Shown piece by piece: positions 15,135-21,612 of a DNA stretch of 22,974 bases. The DNA comes from a virus. The stretch spans positions 1-22,974 of the IMG/VR virus record IMGVR_UViG_3300028563_000074, one strand, 5' to 3'. The stretch's first letter is position 1. Each line of letters begins with the position of its first letter. Made by a program: the position numbers and the translations under genes. The notes beneath the pieces were generated by a model, which ran no database searches, was not told the origin of the DNA, and worked only from the letters and a program-made list of their open reading frames with translations.

Positions 15135-16921
15135 TGTGTCGCCTTTGCGGTATTGCCGCTAAAGTGAGTGTCGGCGTATTTCTTGATCTGTGCCGGGGTC
15201 CATTTGAGCGCACCGGCTTTTTCGCCGGTCATGCCTTCCTCAAGCGCCTTCGAGCGCGGGAAGTATTTGTTGTTCCAGTCCGCGAAACTCGTCGGCGTGT
15301 TGCCGGCGTTCAGGTAACCGGGGATACGGCCGGCGAGGTCCTTGACGTAGTTCGCCTGCACGACCTGGGACTTCACCAGGTCCTGAAGAGCGCCGTACGG
15401 CATATCCTCGACATTCGGAAACGCCTTTTCGAGGTTTACCTTGACGTCGTACACGCCAGGCTTGCCGCCATAGGTTTCCTTCAGGTTCGCGACCGCGGCC
15501 TGCGTCAGGTACTTCGCCACTTCCGCGCGATGGTCCGCCGTGTCCGTGTCGTATCCGAGGGACGCGAGACGGTGCGCTATGGCGCCAGGCAGACCTTGAA
15601 TCGCGTTGATGTGCGATCCGTCCGGCGCACCCAGGATGCGCTGCGCGGCCTGAAAGTTCGTCAGCGCGGAGGAAGCCGCGGTGGCTAAGTCAGAGCCGTT
15701 CTGCTGCAGCTCTTTGCGCTGCGCGACGTAGGTGTCCTGCGTGCCCTTCTGAATAGTGGACGGCGTGCTGTTCGCTTTGCCGGGTGCGAGCGCGGGATCG
15801 CGATAAGCCTTGTCAGCCAGCGCGGCGCTGAGCACCGGGTCCGCTGTCGGCGACGAGGGTGGCCCAGCGGGCGCCGCGGCGGGCGCATTGGCCGGCGGCT
15901 TCGCCTGGCCGGCAACCTTCCCGATAGTGGCTCTCGTCGCCGCGCCCACGCCGCCACCTACCGTCGGCTGCGCGCCGGGGACACCGCCGCGCTGCGCAAC
16001 CTTGGACACCCAGTCAGCCAGCGACTGCGCGCCATTGCCGGACTGCGGTGACTGCCATGTCGGCACTTGCGTGACAGAGCCGTCAGTGTTGTGCACGTCA
16101 ACCGGCTGCAAGCCTTTCTCCGCGAGCGCTGACCACTGCTCCAACGATAAGCCGGACCGCTCGACGCCTGGCACCGGCTTACCGGTCTGCTCATCGACGT
16201 ACGTACCGTCAGTGCGCGCTACAGCCTTGCGCCCGGTGTACATGTGCGTAGCGCCGGCCACGTGCGCAGCGAAGGCGCGCGCGGCGCCGTCCTGCTCCGA
16301 CGGGTCAGCGAAATCTTTGCGAATCTGAGCCGCGGTGTTAGGCGCGACGGCGTCGAGCGCGTAAAGCGCACCGCTAGGCGCCGCTTCAGTTACCGCGTCA
16401 AACGCGTTGTAGAGGTTGTTCGCGTGAAACTGAGAGTGCGCGACGCGCGACCCGACAGCGTTGTCGCGGATCGTGGCGTACATCTTGCCCGTCTCGGGGT
16501 CGATGAACGTGCCCTTGGCGATATTCTGCTGCTCTTGTTCGGTGCCTTTCGGGTCAACGAAGAACTTCTGCGCGAGTGAGGCGTCGATCTTCGCGATATT
16601 CTCTGCCGACAGCGCGCTCGTGGTATGGGCCGCCACACCAGACTGGTCCGGCTGAGCGGCTTGCCCCGGCAGCGACGTATCGTCCGACGGCACGGCTGGC
16701 TGCTCGCCGCTGTGATCCGTCTGGTTGGTGAAATCGTTGATGATGTGCATGACCATCGGCATGCGCGCCTGCATGATCTGATTTTGCATCGCGGCTTGCT
16801 GGGTCTGCTGCTGCACGAGCCCGGTATTCGCGCGCTGCGCCGCCATAGCGGTCTGGCCTTGACCGAAGCTGTTGATCATCGCACCGTAGTCCTGCATCGG
16901 CTGGACTGGGAAATCTGCCAT
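15113..16921 (-). CDS. Ejection-type internal virion protein
   Basis: A 602-aa protein. The N-terminus (residues 1-60) is Gln/Ala/Met-rich and helical (GQGQTAMAAQRANTGLVQQQ). The middle has Ala/Pro-rich linkers (330-370) and polar helices. The C-terminus is helical with YNAGNTPTSFADW-like segments and ends LLQHK. No enzyme motif is seen; the long helical, low-Cys composition and the place after the other ejection genes match P22 gp20/gp16-type proteins that leave the capsid with the DNA. AGAGGA 8 nt before ATG 16921 overlaps the preceding stop. Assignment rests on position and composition. Confidence 0.65.
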   Translation of the reverse strand: MADFPVQPMQDYGAMINSFGQGQTAMAAQRANTGLVQQQTQQAAMQNQIMQARMPMVMHIINDFTNQTDHSGEQPAVPSDDTSLPGQAAQPDQSGVAAHTTSALSAENIAKIDASLAQKFFVDPKGTEQEQQNIAKGTFIDPETGKMYATIRDNAVGSRVAHSQFHANNLYNAFDAVTEAAPSGALYALDAVAPNTAAQIRKDFADPSEQDGAARAFAAHVAGATHMYTGRKAVARTDGTYVDEQTGKPVPGVERSGLSLEQWSALAEKGLQPVDVHNTDGSVTQVPTWQSPQSGNGAQSLADWVSKVAQRGGVPGAQPTVGGGVGAATRATIGKVAGQAKPPANAPAAAPAGPPSSPTADPVLSAALADKAYRDPALAPGKANSTPSTIQKGTQDTYVAQRKELQQNGSDLATAASSALTNFQAAQRILGAPDGSHINAIQGLPGAIAHRLASLGYDTDTADHRAEVAKYLTQAAVANLKETYGGKPGVYDVKVNLEKAFPNVEDMPYGALQDLVKSQVVQANYVKDLAGRIPGYLNAGNTPTSFADWNNKYFPRSKALEEGMTGEKAGALKWTPAQIKKYADTHFSGNTAKATQWLLQHK

Positions 16922-16927
16922 TTAAAC
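16920..16927. repeat. ATTTAAAC, near-match to the GTTTAAAC palindrome
   Basis: The only TTTAAA I found that is not part of a full GTTTAAAC. It overlaps the start codon of the 602-aa ejection gene and sits between its ribosome binding site and ATG. It may simply be an AT-rich initiation region. Confidence 0.5.
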
Positions 16928-16934
16928 TGATCCT

Positions 16935-17948
16935 CTACGCCGGGATATTTATGCTCGGGGCCAAGGCAAGAATCGCCTGGTCCCATTGCGACTGAGTCAT
17001 GCCGCCCCACGCATTGTCGCCGTACTGCGTGTTGAGCTGATCCAGCGCGCTCTGCGCCAACTGATCGTAGTACGTGTTGGTCGCAACTTCCGGAATGGAT
17101 GAAATGTCCGGAGCTGAGTTCATCGCGTACGGGTTACCTACTGCGCTGCGGATGGCGGCGATATTTGGCATCAACGCCGTGTTGCCCTGGTTAGCCTGCG
17201 CCGTCTGGAGGGCCGAGAACGCCGACATCGCATCGTTTTCAATCGTCGTCGATTGATCCTTACCGATGCCAGCGCCCCACGTGCCGGTGGTCGGGTCGAG
17301 CACGTGGAAAGCATCGCTCCCGCTGGCAGTGTTGTTGCCGTACATGAACCCTAGATTACCAGAAGCTACGCCGCCCTGCCCGTTTATCGTCGGCGTCGTG
17401 AGCCCGAGCGCCTGCTCTTCAGCGGCGCTTAGACCCGTGCCACTAGAGCCGACGTTTCCGGCCGTTCCGATCCAGTCGAGCACATCTTGCACGAACTGAA
17501 CGCCGATACCAATAGCTGGCGCGTATTCTGAGGCCAGTGTGCCTACCGTTGACCCGATGCTGCTAGCTGCGCTACCGGCAGCCGCGCCGGCAGCCGCGCC
17601 GGCAGCCGCGCCGCCGCTATCGAAGAGGCTAGATGCCAGCCCGTACAGTTTCAACGCATCGACACCAGCGTTGACATCCGCGCCGATGTTGTTCGGATTC
17701 TGGATCGCGTTCACGATCCCCGCGACGTCGCCAGCCGCTCCTATGCCGGCACCGACAGACGACGGAAGCACCGATCCGCCAAGATCCTTCGCGCCGATAT
17801 TGTAGAGCCCAGCGGCGCCGCTCGCCGCGGCCACGCCGCTAGCGACCGACGGCTTGTTGATGGCCCCGATGATAGACGATATGTCAGTAGCGGCGCTCAG
17901 CCCCTGACCAATCGTCGGCATCGTGCCCGTGGCGCCGAAATTCGCCAC
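16935..17948 (-). CDS. Ejection-type protein, probably made as a -1 frameshift extension
   Basis: A 337-codon ORF from GTG 17948, but the start is doubtful. There is no Shine-Dalgarno sequence before that GTG or before the next ATG (17921). The frame is open for 29 more codons upstream, back through a -1 slippery heptamer at the end of the preceding gene, and the extra segment encodes TDISGTAP, similar to the TDISAMPAP repeats of the giant protein. I therefore think it is mainly expressed as the C-terminal half of a fusion. The sequence is Ala/Gly-rich with small-residue helices (AAAGAAAGAAAG near 113-124, VQFVQDVLDWIG near 151-162), like membrane-active P22 gp7/gp20-type proteins. It ends with a helical LDQLNTQYGDNAWGGM segment. 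Confidence 0.7.
   Translation of the reverse strand: MANFGATGTMPTIGQGLSAATDISSIIGAINKPSVASGVAAASGAAGLYNIGAKDLGGSVLPSSVGAGIGAAGDVAGIVNAIQNPNNIGADVNAGVDALKLYGLASSLFDSGGAAAGAAAGAAAGSAASSIGSTVGTLASEYAPAIGIGVQFVQDVLDWIGTAGNVGSSGTGLSAAEEQALGLTTPTINGQGGVASGNLGFMYGNNTASGSDAFHVLDPTTGTWGAGIGKDQSTTIENDAMSAFSALQTAQANQGNTALMPNIAAIRSAVGNPYAMNSAPDISSIPEVATNTYYDQLAQSALDQLNTQYGDNAWGGMTQSQWDQAILALAPSINIPA
17575..17610 (-). repeat. Three perfect 12-bp tandem repeats
   Basis: CCGGCAGCCGCG occurs three times in a row (plus-strand reading), encoding AAAG units in the Ala/Gly-rich segment of the ejection ORF. The unit is a multiple of 3, so slippage would change length without breaking the frame. Confidence 0.85.
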
Positions 17949-17994
17949 CGGCGCCGTGCCGCTAATATCGGTATTGAGATTGCCGCCTATACCA

Positions 17995-18041
17995 GCGTCG
18001 CCAGGGGTCGCGGCCCCCGTTGACGACGCGCCTAAAAACCC
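17995..18041 (-). promoter_or_regulatory. Programmed -1 ribosomal frameshift signal
   Basis: On the minus strand the upstream gene ends CTG GGT TTT TAG. The heptamer G GGT TTT (18041-18035) fits X XXY YYZ with X=G, Y=T, Z=T. After 5 nt comes a stem: GCGTCG (18029-18024) pairs with CGACGC (18000-17995), and inside it GGGG pairs with CCCC around a 7-nt loop. A -1 slip re-pairs on GGG TTT and continues TTA GGC GCG, exactly the open frame of the downstream ORF, so a 332 + 29 + 337 = 698-aa fusion results. An alternative is a miscounted T-run: one more T would also fuse the frames. Confidence 0.7.
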
Positions 18042-19030
18042 AGGTCGGTTAGATTAAAGTCTCCGGTGGTTGCGTTGCTACCGTAGTCTATGCTACCGAC
18101 ACCTGAGTAATCAGGAGTTGTGGTTGGCGCGTACGGATTCGACCCATCCGTCGCCGGGCTAGTGTATGCGTTACCCGGAGTCGCGAGCGGGTCATAATTC
18201 GGGCTCGTCGGATCGGTGCTGGGAGCCGATGAGGCGCCGCCGTAATTCGAGCTGCCGGCGCCAATGTAGTTTCCGTATTGGTCGTACTGGCTAACGGGCG
18301 CGCTATACGAGCCGCCGCTGCTGCTACCGCCACCCTTCAGCATGCCTAGCAGCTGATTCACAATGCTGCCGGCTGCGCCCGACCCGCTGGAGCCTGAGCC
18401 CCCAAACAGCGAATTGACGCCGTTCGTGACCGCGCCACCGACGCCGGCCACGCCGCTGGCGTTCTCGTTGCCCATCGTCTGCGATTCATTGGCAAGGTTG
18501 CCGGTCGTCTGCATCTGCGCGCTGGCGAGCCCTTGATTCGCCTGGTTGCCGAGGTTCGCCGTAGACAGTAGATTCTGCACGTAGTTCTGATACGCCGGAA
18601 GCGCAACCTGGCTGGAAATGTAGCTGCCGACCAGCCCAGGCGTACCAGAGTTGTAGAGATTACCCCCGGCGCCGATCATGCGTTGCGCGGCCTGAGTACC
18701 CTGGTTAACGGCCTGTGAGAAGCCAGGAATCTGCGACAGAAAGTCGGGGCTGAGCGCCGTGCTACCAGGCAGCCCTAGCGCGCTACCGAGCTGCGTGAAC
18801 GCGTTGTTGCCAAGCGCCCGCTGCCCGCTGTAGATGCCCTGCACGGCCGTGTTACCGGCGTTCGTGTTGGTCGTCGCGTTGGCGGTGCCAGTAATCTGCG
18901 CACCGGCGGCGTTGTTCGACGTTACCCCGCCAGCTACGCTGCCTCCGAGAGAGCCAAGCGAATTGATCAGATTGCCGTAGTTGATACTGCCATCTGGGTT
19001 CATCAGCGCAGCGCCAGTTGCATTTGCCAT
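18032..19030 (-). CDS. Ejection protein (P22 gp7-like; DNA transfer protein type)
   Basis: A 332-aa protein rich in Gly, Ser, Asn and Gln. Residues 40-200 are helical with repeated small residues (QGTQAAQRMIGAGGNLYNSG, then SYISSQVALPAYQNYVQNLLSTANLGNQANQG), a pattern typical of podovirus DNA transfer/ejection proteins that cross the cell envelope. Residues 210-332 are a Gly/Ser/Tyr/Pro-rich low-complexity tail ending NLTDLGF. AGGAAA lies about 6 nt before ATG 19030. The stop codon follows a slippery heptamer, so part of the ribosomes probably continue into the next ORF. Family name is from composition and gene order, not from a search. Confidence 0.7.
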   Translation of the reverse strand: MANATGAALMNPDGSINYGNLINSLGSLGGSVAGGVTSNNAAGAQITGTANATTNTNAGNTAVQGIYSGQRALGNNAFTQLGSALGLPGSTALSPDFLSQIPGFSQAVNQGTQAAQRMIGAGGNLYNSGTPGLVGSYISSQVALPAYQNYVQNLLSTANLGNQANQGLASAQMQTTGNLANESQTMGNENASGVAGVGGAVTNGVNSLFGGSGSSGSGAAGSIVNQLLGMLKGGGSSSGGSYSAPVSQYDQYGNYIGAGSSNYGGASSAPSTDPTSPNYDPLATPGNAYTSPATDGSNPYAPTTTPDYSGVGSIDYGSNATTGDFNLTDLGF

Positions 19031-19031
19031 T

Positions 19032-19532
19032 CTATTTTCCTGTTAGCCCGTCGCGCTCGGCCCAGCACGCTTTCAGCTGAGCGTCGTCGTGTCTCAAGGC
19101 GTCTGCGAGTTCGAGGGCAAGCTCTGCAGGTACTTTTCCCAGTCCGCCAGTGCTCGCGGTCCCTGTGGCTGATCCCGCGTGGGCGGGGCCGGCACTACCC
19201 AATGCGGGGTGGGCACTGCTGTGACTCGTATCGGCGTTGCGCAGCCGCTGCAGATCAGCGTCATGCTGGCCAGCATCCAGACTAAGTTCTTCTTCATAGC
19301 CGCTCGTCACCTTCGCCAGGTTGCTGGCGTATTCCGAATCATTCTGCTTGATCTGCGCCTCGGCGGCGGCCTGTACCTTCGCGGTCGCGGCCTGCACCGC
19401 CGCGATCTCGTGCGCGGCGCCCTTCTTCTGCTCGACCGCATCGTGGTGGAACCAGAAGACGATGGCGGCGGCCACGAGCGCGGCGTACACGTAATCGCGG
19501 AACGGGACCAGCTTAGCGAGTGTTGCGAACAT
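19032..19532 (-). CDS. i-spanin (Rz-like)
   Basis: A 166-aa inner-membrane spanin subunit. The start ATG 19532 shares a base with the holin candidate's TGA; an earlier in-frame start at 19574 would lie within that gene and add a non-membrane peptide. An N-terminal signal anchor spans about residues 14-28 (YVYAALVAAAIVFWF), followed by a long helical, coiled-coil-like Ala/Gln/Glu region to about 100 and a Gly/Ser-rich stretch. Cysteine occurs only near the C-terminus. With Rz1 it joins inner and outer membranes in the last step of lysis. The o-spanin gene is nested within it in the +1 frame. Confidence 0.85.
   Translation of the reverse strand: MFATLAKLVPFRDYVYAALVAAAIVFWFHHDAVEQKKGAAHEIAAVQAATAKVQAAAEAQIKQNDSEYASNLAKVTSGYEEELSLDAGQHDADLQRLRNADTSHSSAHPALGSAGPAHAGSATGTASTGGLGKVPAELALELADALRHDDAQLKACWAERDGLTGK
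19094..19297 (-). CDS. o-spanin lipoprotein (Rz1-like), embedded in Rz
   Basis: A 67-aa ORF wholly inside the i-spanin gene, in the +1 frame. It begins MKKNLVWMLASMTLICSGC, a lipoprotein signal peptide with lipobox ICSG-C and lipidated Cys at residue 19 (the -3 residue is Cys rather than the usual Leu). The mature part is short and Pro-rich (PIRVTAVPTPHWVVPAPP), as in Rz1. Nested Rz/Rz1 is a classical arrangement. Upstream of ATG 19297 only a weak GAGCGG is present, so it is probably translated at a low level. The spanin pair implies a Gram-negative host. Confidence 0.85.
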   Translation of the reverse strand: MKKNLVWMLASMTLICSGCATPIRVTAVPTPHWVVPAPPTRDQPQGPRALADWEKYLQSLPSNSQTP

Positions 19533-19723
19533 CAGTGCGCGTCCTGCTTCTTGTCGTCGTATATCACGAACCAATGGTACAGCCCGAGGATCGACACGGA
19601 CGTCGTGCAGCCGGTGACGAAAGACGAAATGTCGGGGTGTTTAAACAGGTACAGCCACAACGTAGCGATCACCGCCGTAATCGCACCGATAATAAACCAG
19701 TCGCGCGAGTCCTGAACGGTCAC
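19532..19723 (-). CDS. Small two-span membrane protein, holin candidate
   Basis: A 63-aa protein with two hydrophobic segments (WFIIGAITAVIATLWLYLF, about 9-27, and SFVTGCTTSVSILGLYHWF, about 34-52) and a short charged C-terminus (DDKKQDAH). This matches class II holin topology. GTG 19723 overlaps the lysozyme TGA as GTGA; the stop overlaps the spanin start as TGATG. Location between lysozyme and spanins supports the call. The second membrane protein upstream of the lysozyme could be the holin or antiholin instead. Confidence 0.6.
   Translation of the reverse strand: MTVQDSRDWFIIGAITAVIATLWLYLFKHPDISSFVTGCTTSVSILGLYHWFVIYDDKKQDAH
19639..19646. repeat. GTTTAAAC palindrome, copy 4
   Basis: Lies in the loop-coding part of the holin candidate, read as CTG TTT AAA CAC (L-F-K-H). 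It is 7348 nt from copy 3. Confidence 0.6.
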
Positions 19724-20193
19724 GGGTACTGCCCCGTCAGGAAGTAGTCCGTGATGCGCTCAGCACGCTGCCCGACTTCCGTGTACCACGGGGTCTTCTG
19801 GCCGTTTGTGTATAGCATCTGCTGTTTCATTTCCGGCCAGTTCTGCGCCTCAGCAGCGGCGCGCGCATCGTGGAACTTCTCCCACTTCCCGCGCATGTTG
19901 AAGCAGACTTCGACCAGCGCGTTCTGTCGGCACTGCGTGTCCATCTTCACCCACTCGGGCAGCTTCTGGGCGAACGCCAGCGCGCTGAGCAGGTCCCCGA
20001 GAAAGTAGCGGTCAGACACCGCCGGCAGGATCGTGAAGCCGGCCCAGCTCCTGCCCGGCGCCGGTAGCGGCAGCAGATGGCCGCGCCCTATCGTCCAGTT
20101 GCCGAGCGTGTCTGGGTAGGCTTCCAGTTTGTTGGCCTCGGCGGCGTCAATGTCGGCCGCCAGGCGCGGGTCAATGCGCGGGTCAGCAATCAT
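19720..20193 (-). CDS. Endolysin, T4-type lysozyme (GH24 muramidase)
   Basis: A 157-aa enzyme cutting the MurNAc-GlcNAc bond of peptidoglycan. The catalytic triad of T4 lysozyme (E11, D20, T26) is matched at identical spacing: E19, D28 and T34 in EANKLEAYPDTLGNWTIGRGH. The C-terminal part (QNALVEVCFNMRGKWEKF and TPWYTEVGQRAERI) is typical of the family. ATG 20193 forms ATGA with the previous stop; the longer open frame up to 20289 is an Arg-rich shadow. There is no signal peptide or SAR segment, so release depends on a holin. The length is usual for the family (about 145-165 aa). Confidence 0.93.
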   Translation of the reverse strand: MIADPRIDPRLAADIDAAEANKLEAYPDTLGNWTIGRGHLLPLPAPGRSWAGFTILPAVSDRYFLGDLLSALAFAQKLPEWVKMDTQCRQNALVEVCFNMRGKWEKFHDARAAAEAQNWPEMKQQMLYTNGQKTPWYTEVGQRAERITDYFLTGQYP

Positions 20194-20447
20194 TTGTGCT
20201 TTTCGAAGATGTGCACCAGCAGCGCGCCGCCCACGGACGCCGCGGCACTGGCGACGAGACTCCACACACGCGTGGCCCCGGCCTGCCACGACATCTTGCG
20301 CTCCACCGCCCCGATACGGTCACTGAGCACCTTGTCGTCCACGACGTGCTGTGTGAACGTCGTGTTCAGTGCCGTCAGACTGCCCTTGATCTCTCCGAGC
20401 GTCTGAGTCATTTCCAGTGCCCATGCCGGGGCGGCGTCGTCGCGCAT
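20190..20447 (-). CDS. XhlA-like membrane protein in the lysis cassette
   Basis: An 85-aa protein with a polar, coiled-coil-like N-terminal part (LGEIKGSLTALNTTFTQHVV, about 17-36) and one membrane span near the C-terminus (VWSLVASAAASVGGALLVHI), ending in basic FEKHK. This is the layout of haemolysin XhlA and several small phage lysis proteins. It overlaps neighbours as TAATG upstream and ATGA downstream and precedes the lysozyme directly. It may be a holin partner or antiholin; the exact function is not shown. Confidence 0.6.
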   Translation of the reverse strand: MRDDAAPAWALEMTQTLGEIKGSLTALNTTFTQHVVDDKVLSDRIGAVERKMSWQAGATRVWSLVASAAASVGGALLVHIFEKHK

Positions 20448-20755
20448 TACGCTGGCCTATATTCCGGCAGCGGGCTATCGAAGTACTCTGTCAGGCGGCC
20501 CTGTGATAGCACCGTCGTGATCGGCTCGGCGGCCTTCTTGATCCGCGAGACTTCGTCCTGCGTCAAGCTGACGTGACTCCTAGCATCCACCGCGGCCTGC
20601 ACGCGCAGCGCGAGTTGGAACGCCTTCGTCTTCTCTTCCCCGCTCGTCTTGTCGTTGAAGCCGTTCAACAGCACGTTGACGATGAAATCGCCGAACGCGT
20701 TCTCGGTATTCTCGCCCTTGATGTTCTTGATGAACGTGGTCGTGTCGTATCGCAT
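20447..20755 (-). CDS. Hypothetical protein between needle-position gene and lysis genes
   Basis: A 102-aa acidic/basic mixed helical protein starting MRYDTTTFIKNIKGENTENA. ATG 20755 is preferred to an upstream GTG (20764) because GAGG lies right before it. The C-terminal half contains VSLTQDEVSRIKKAAEPITTVLSQGRLTEYF, which resembles a two-helix module with an acidic loop. In P22 gene order this place, after gp10 and gp26, belongs to the head-assembly gene 14, but I see no sequence similarity to claim that. No known family is recognised. Confidence 0.6.
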   Translation of the reverse strand: MRYDTTTFIKNIKGENTENAFGDFIVNVLLNGFNDKTSGEEKTKAFQLALRVQAAVDARSHVSLTQDEVSRIKKAAEPITTVLSQGRLTEYFDSPLPEYRPA

Positions 20756-20766
20756 TGTCCTCACCT

Positions 20767-21612
20767 CTAGTTAAGTTGCTCAATATCCATGTACGCGTTT
20801 GCCGCCAGAAGCGTGGCATTCGCACTCGTGGAATTCTGTGCCCACCACAAACCTATCGCGCCGGGAGTCGTCGTTGTGACCGCCAACTCGAACTGAATGA
20901 AGTCGGTCGAGGTGGCGGTACTTATGGTCGCGAGCGATACCGCGGCGCCTGAACCCGTGAAGAGTACCGGCGGGAACGCCGCGCCGTTGACGACGCCCTG
21001 CACCGCCATGTTCACCGGTCCGCTAACCGAACCGGCTATGTTGACCTGAAACTTCGCGCCCTGCGTTCCCGTGATCGAGCCGCTGAACTGCAGCATGCCG
21101 CGAATACGGTACGAGCCCGCCGGCACCGCCGGGAAGTTCAAGTAGTTGTCCACCGCGAGCGTGATCGTGCTAGCACGATTCTGCTGCGCGGCTGTATGGT
21201 ACCCTACTACATACTTGCTCTGCAGAACGCCGTTGATGTAGTACCCGTTCGATACGTTTATCGTGCCGGCGCCCTGGTCCGTGAGCCCAGCGCCTACGTC
21301 AAGTCCAGAGCCCAGCAGGCTCAACGCCGGCTGACCGGCCACGCCGTTAATCGTCAGCGCGACCCCGCTGACAGGGGTCGGGATCGTGTAGTTCCCGTTC
21401 GCGCTCGGCGTCAGCGCGGTCGTGGAGATCGTCCCCGGCAACTGCTCGGTACCCGTTATAACGATGCCGGGACCGGCAATCGTGTTCCGGATATCCATGT
21501 TCTGCATGTGGTGCGTGATGAACGCACGGAACCAACCGGAGTCCCATTCCTTCGGGATGTTGCGCACCGCCCCGGAGGATATCCCCATCTTGACCGGTTG
21601 CGGATTAGCCAT
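20767..21612 (-). CDS. Needle-position virion protein with fibre-type head domain
   Basis: A 281-aa protein immediately downstream of the gp10-like gene, overlapping it by one base (TGATG). The N-terminal region contains IPKEWDSGWFRAFITHHMQN (about 19-38), probably an attachment helix. The middle is Gly/Thr/Val-rich beta structure. The C-terminal domain (about 165-281) begins PAGSYRIRGMLQFSG and ends with PGAIGLWWAQNSTSANATLL and NAYMDIEQLN, clearly like the head of the fibre protein at 9109-9873. In P22 the tail needle gp26 occupies this place. A tail-tip or fibre role is likely; the exact role is inference. Confidence 0.65.
   Translation of the reverse strand: MANPQPVKMGISSGAVRNIPKEWDSGWFRAFITHHMQNMDIRNTIAGPGIVITGTEQLPGTISTTALTPSANGNYTIPTPVSGVALTINGVAGQPALSLLGSGLDVGAGLTDQGAGTINVSNGYYINGVLQSKYVVGYHTAAQQNRASTITLAVDNYLNFPAVPAGSYRIRGMLQFSGSITGTQGAKFQVNIAGSVSGPVNMAVQGVVNGAAFPPVLFTGSGAAVSLATISTATSTDFIQFELAVTTTTPGAIGLWWAQNSTSANATLLAANAYMDIEQLN

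Noticed and set aside
15113-15145. Possible second -1 frameshift between the 602-aa and 1753-aa genes
   Set aside because: The giant ORF is also in the -1 frame, but a TAG closes it shortly upstream, no X XXY YYZ heptamer is present, and a GTG with AAGG 7 nt upstream gives a normal start.
20447-20764. Acb2/Tad1-type anti-defence protein
   Set aside because: Small size and helical pattern suggested it, but the Leu-Glu-Glu-Ala and Trp-Ala signature I associate with that family is absent.
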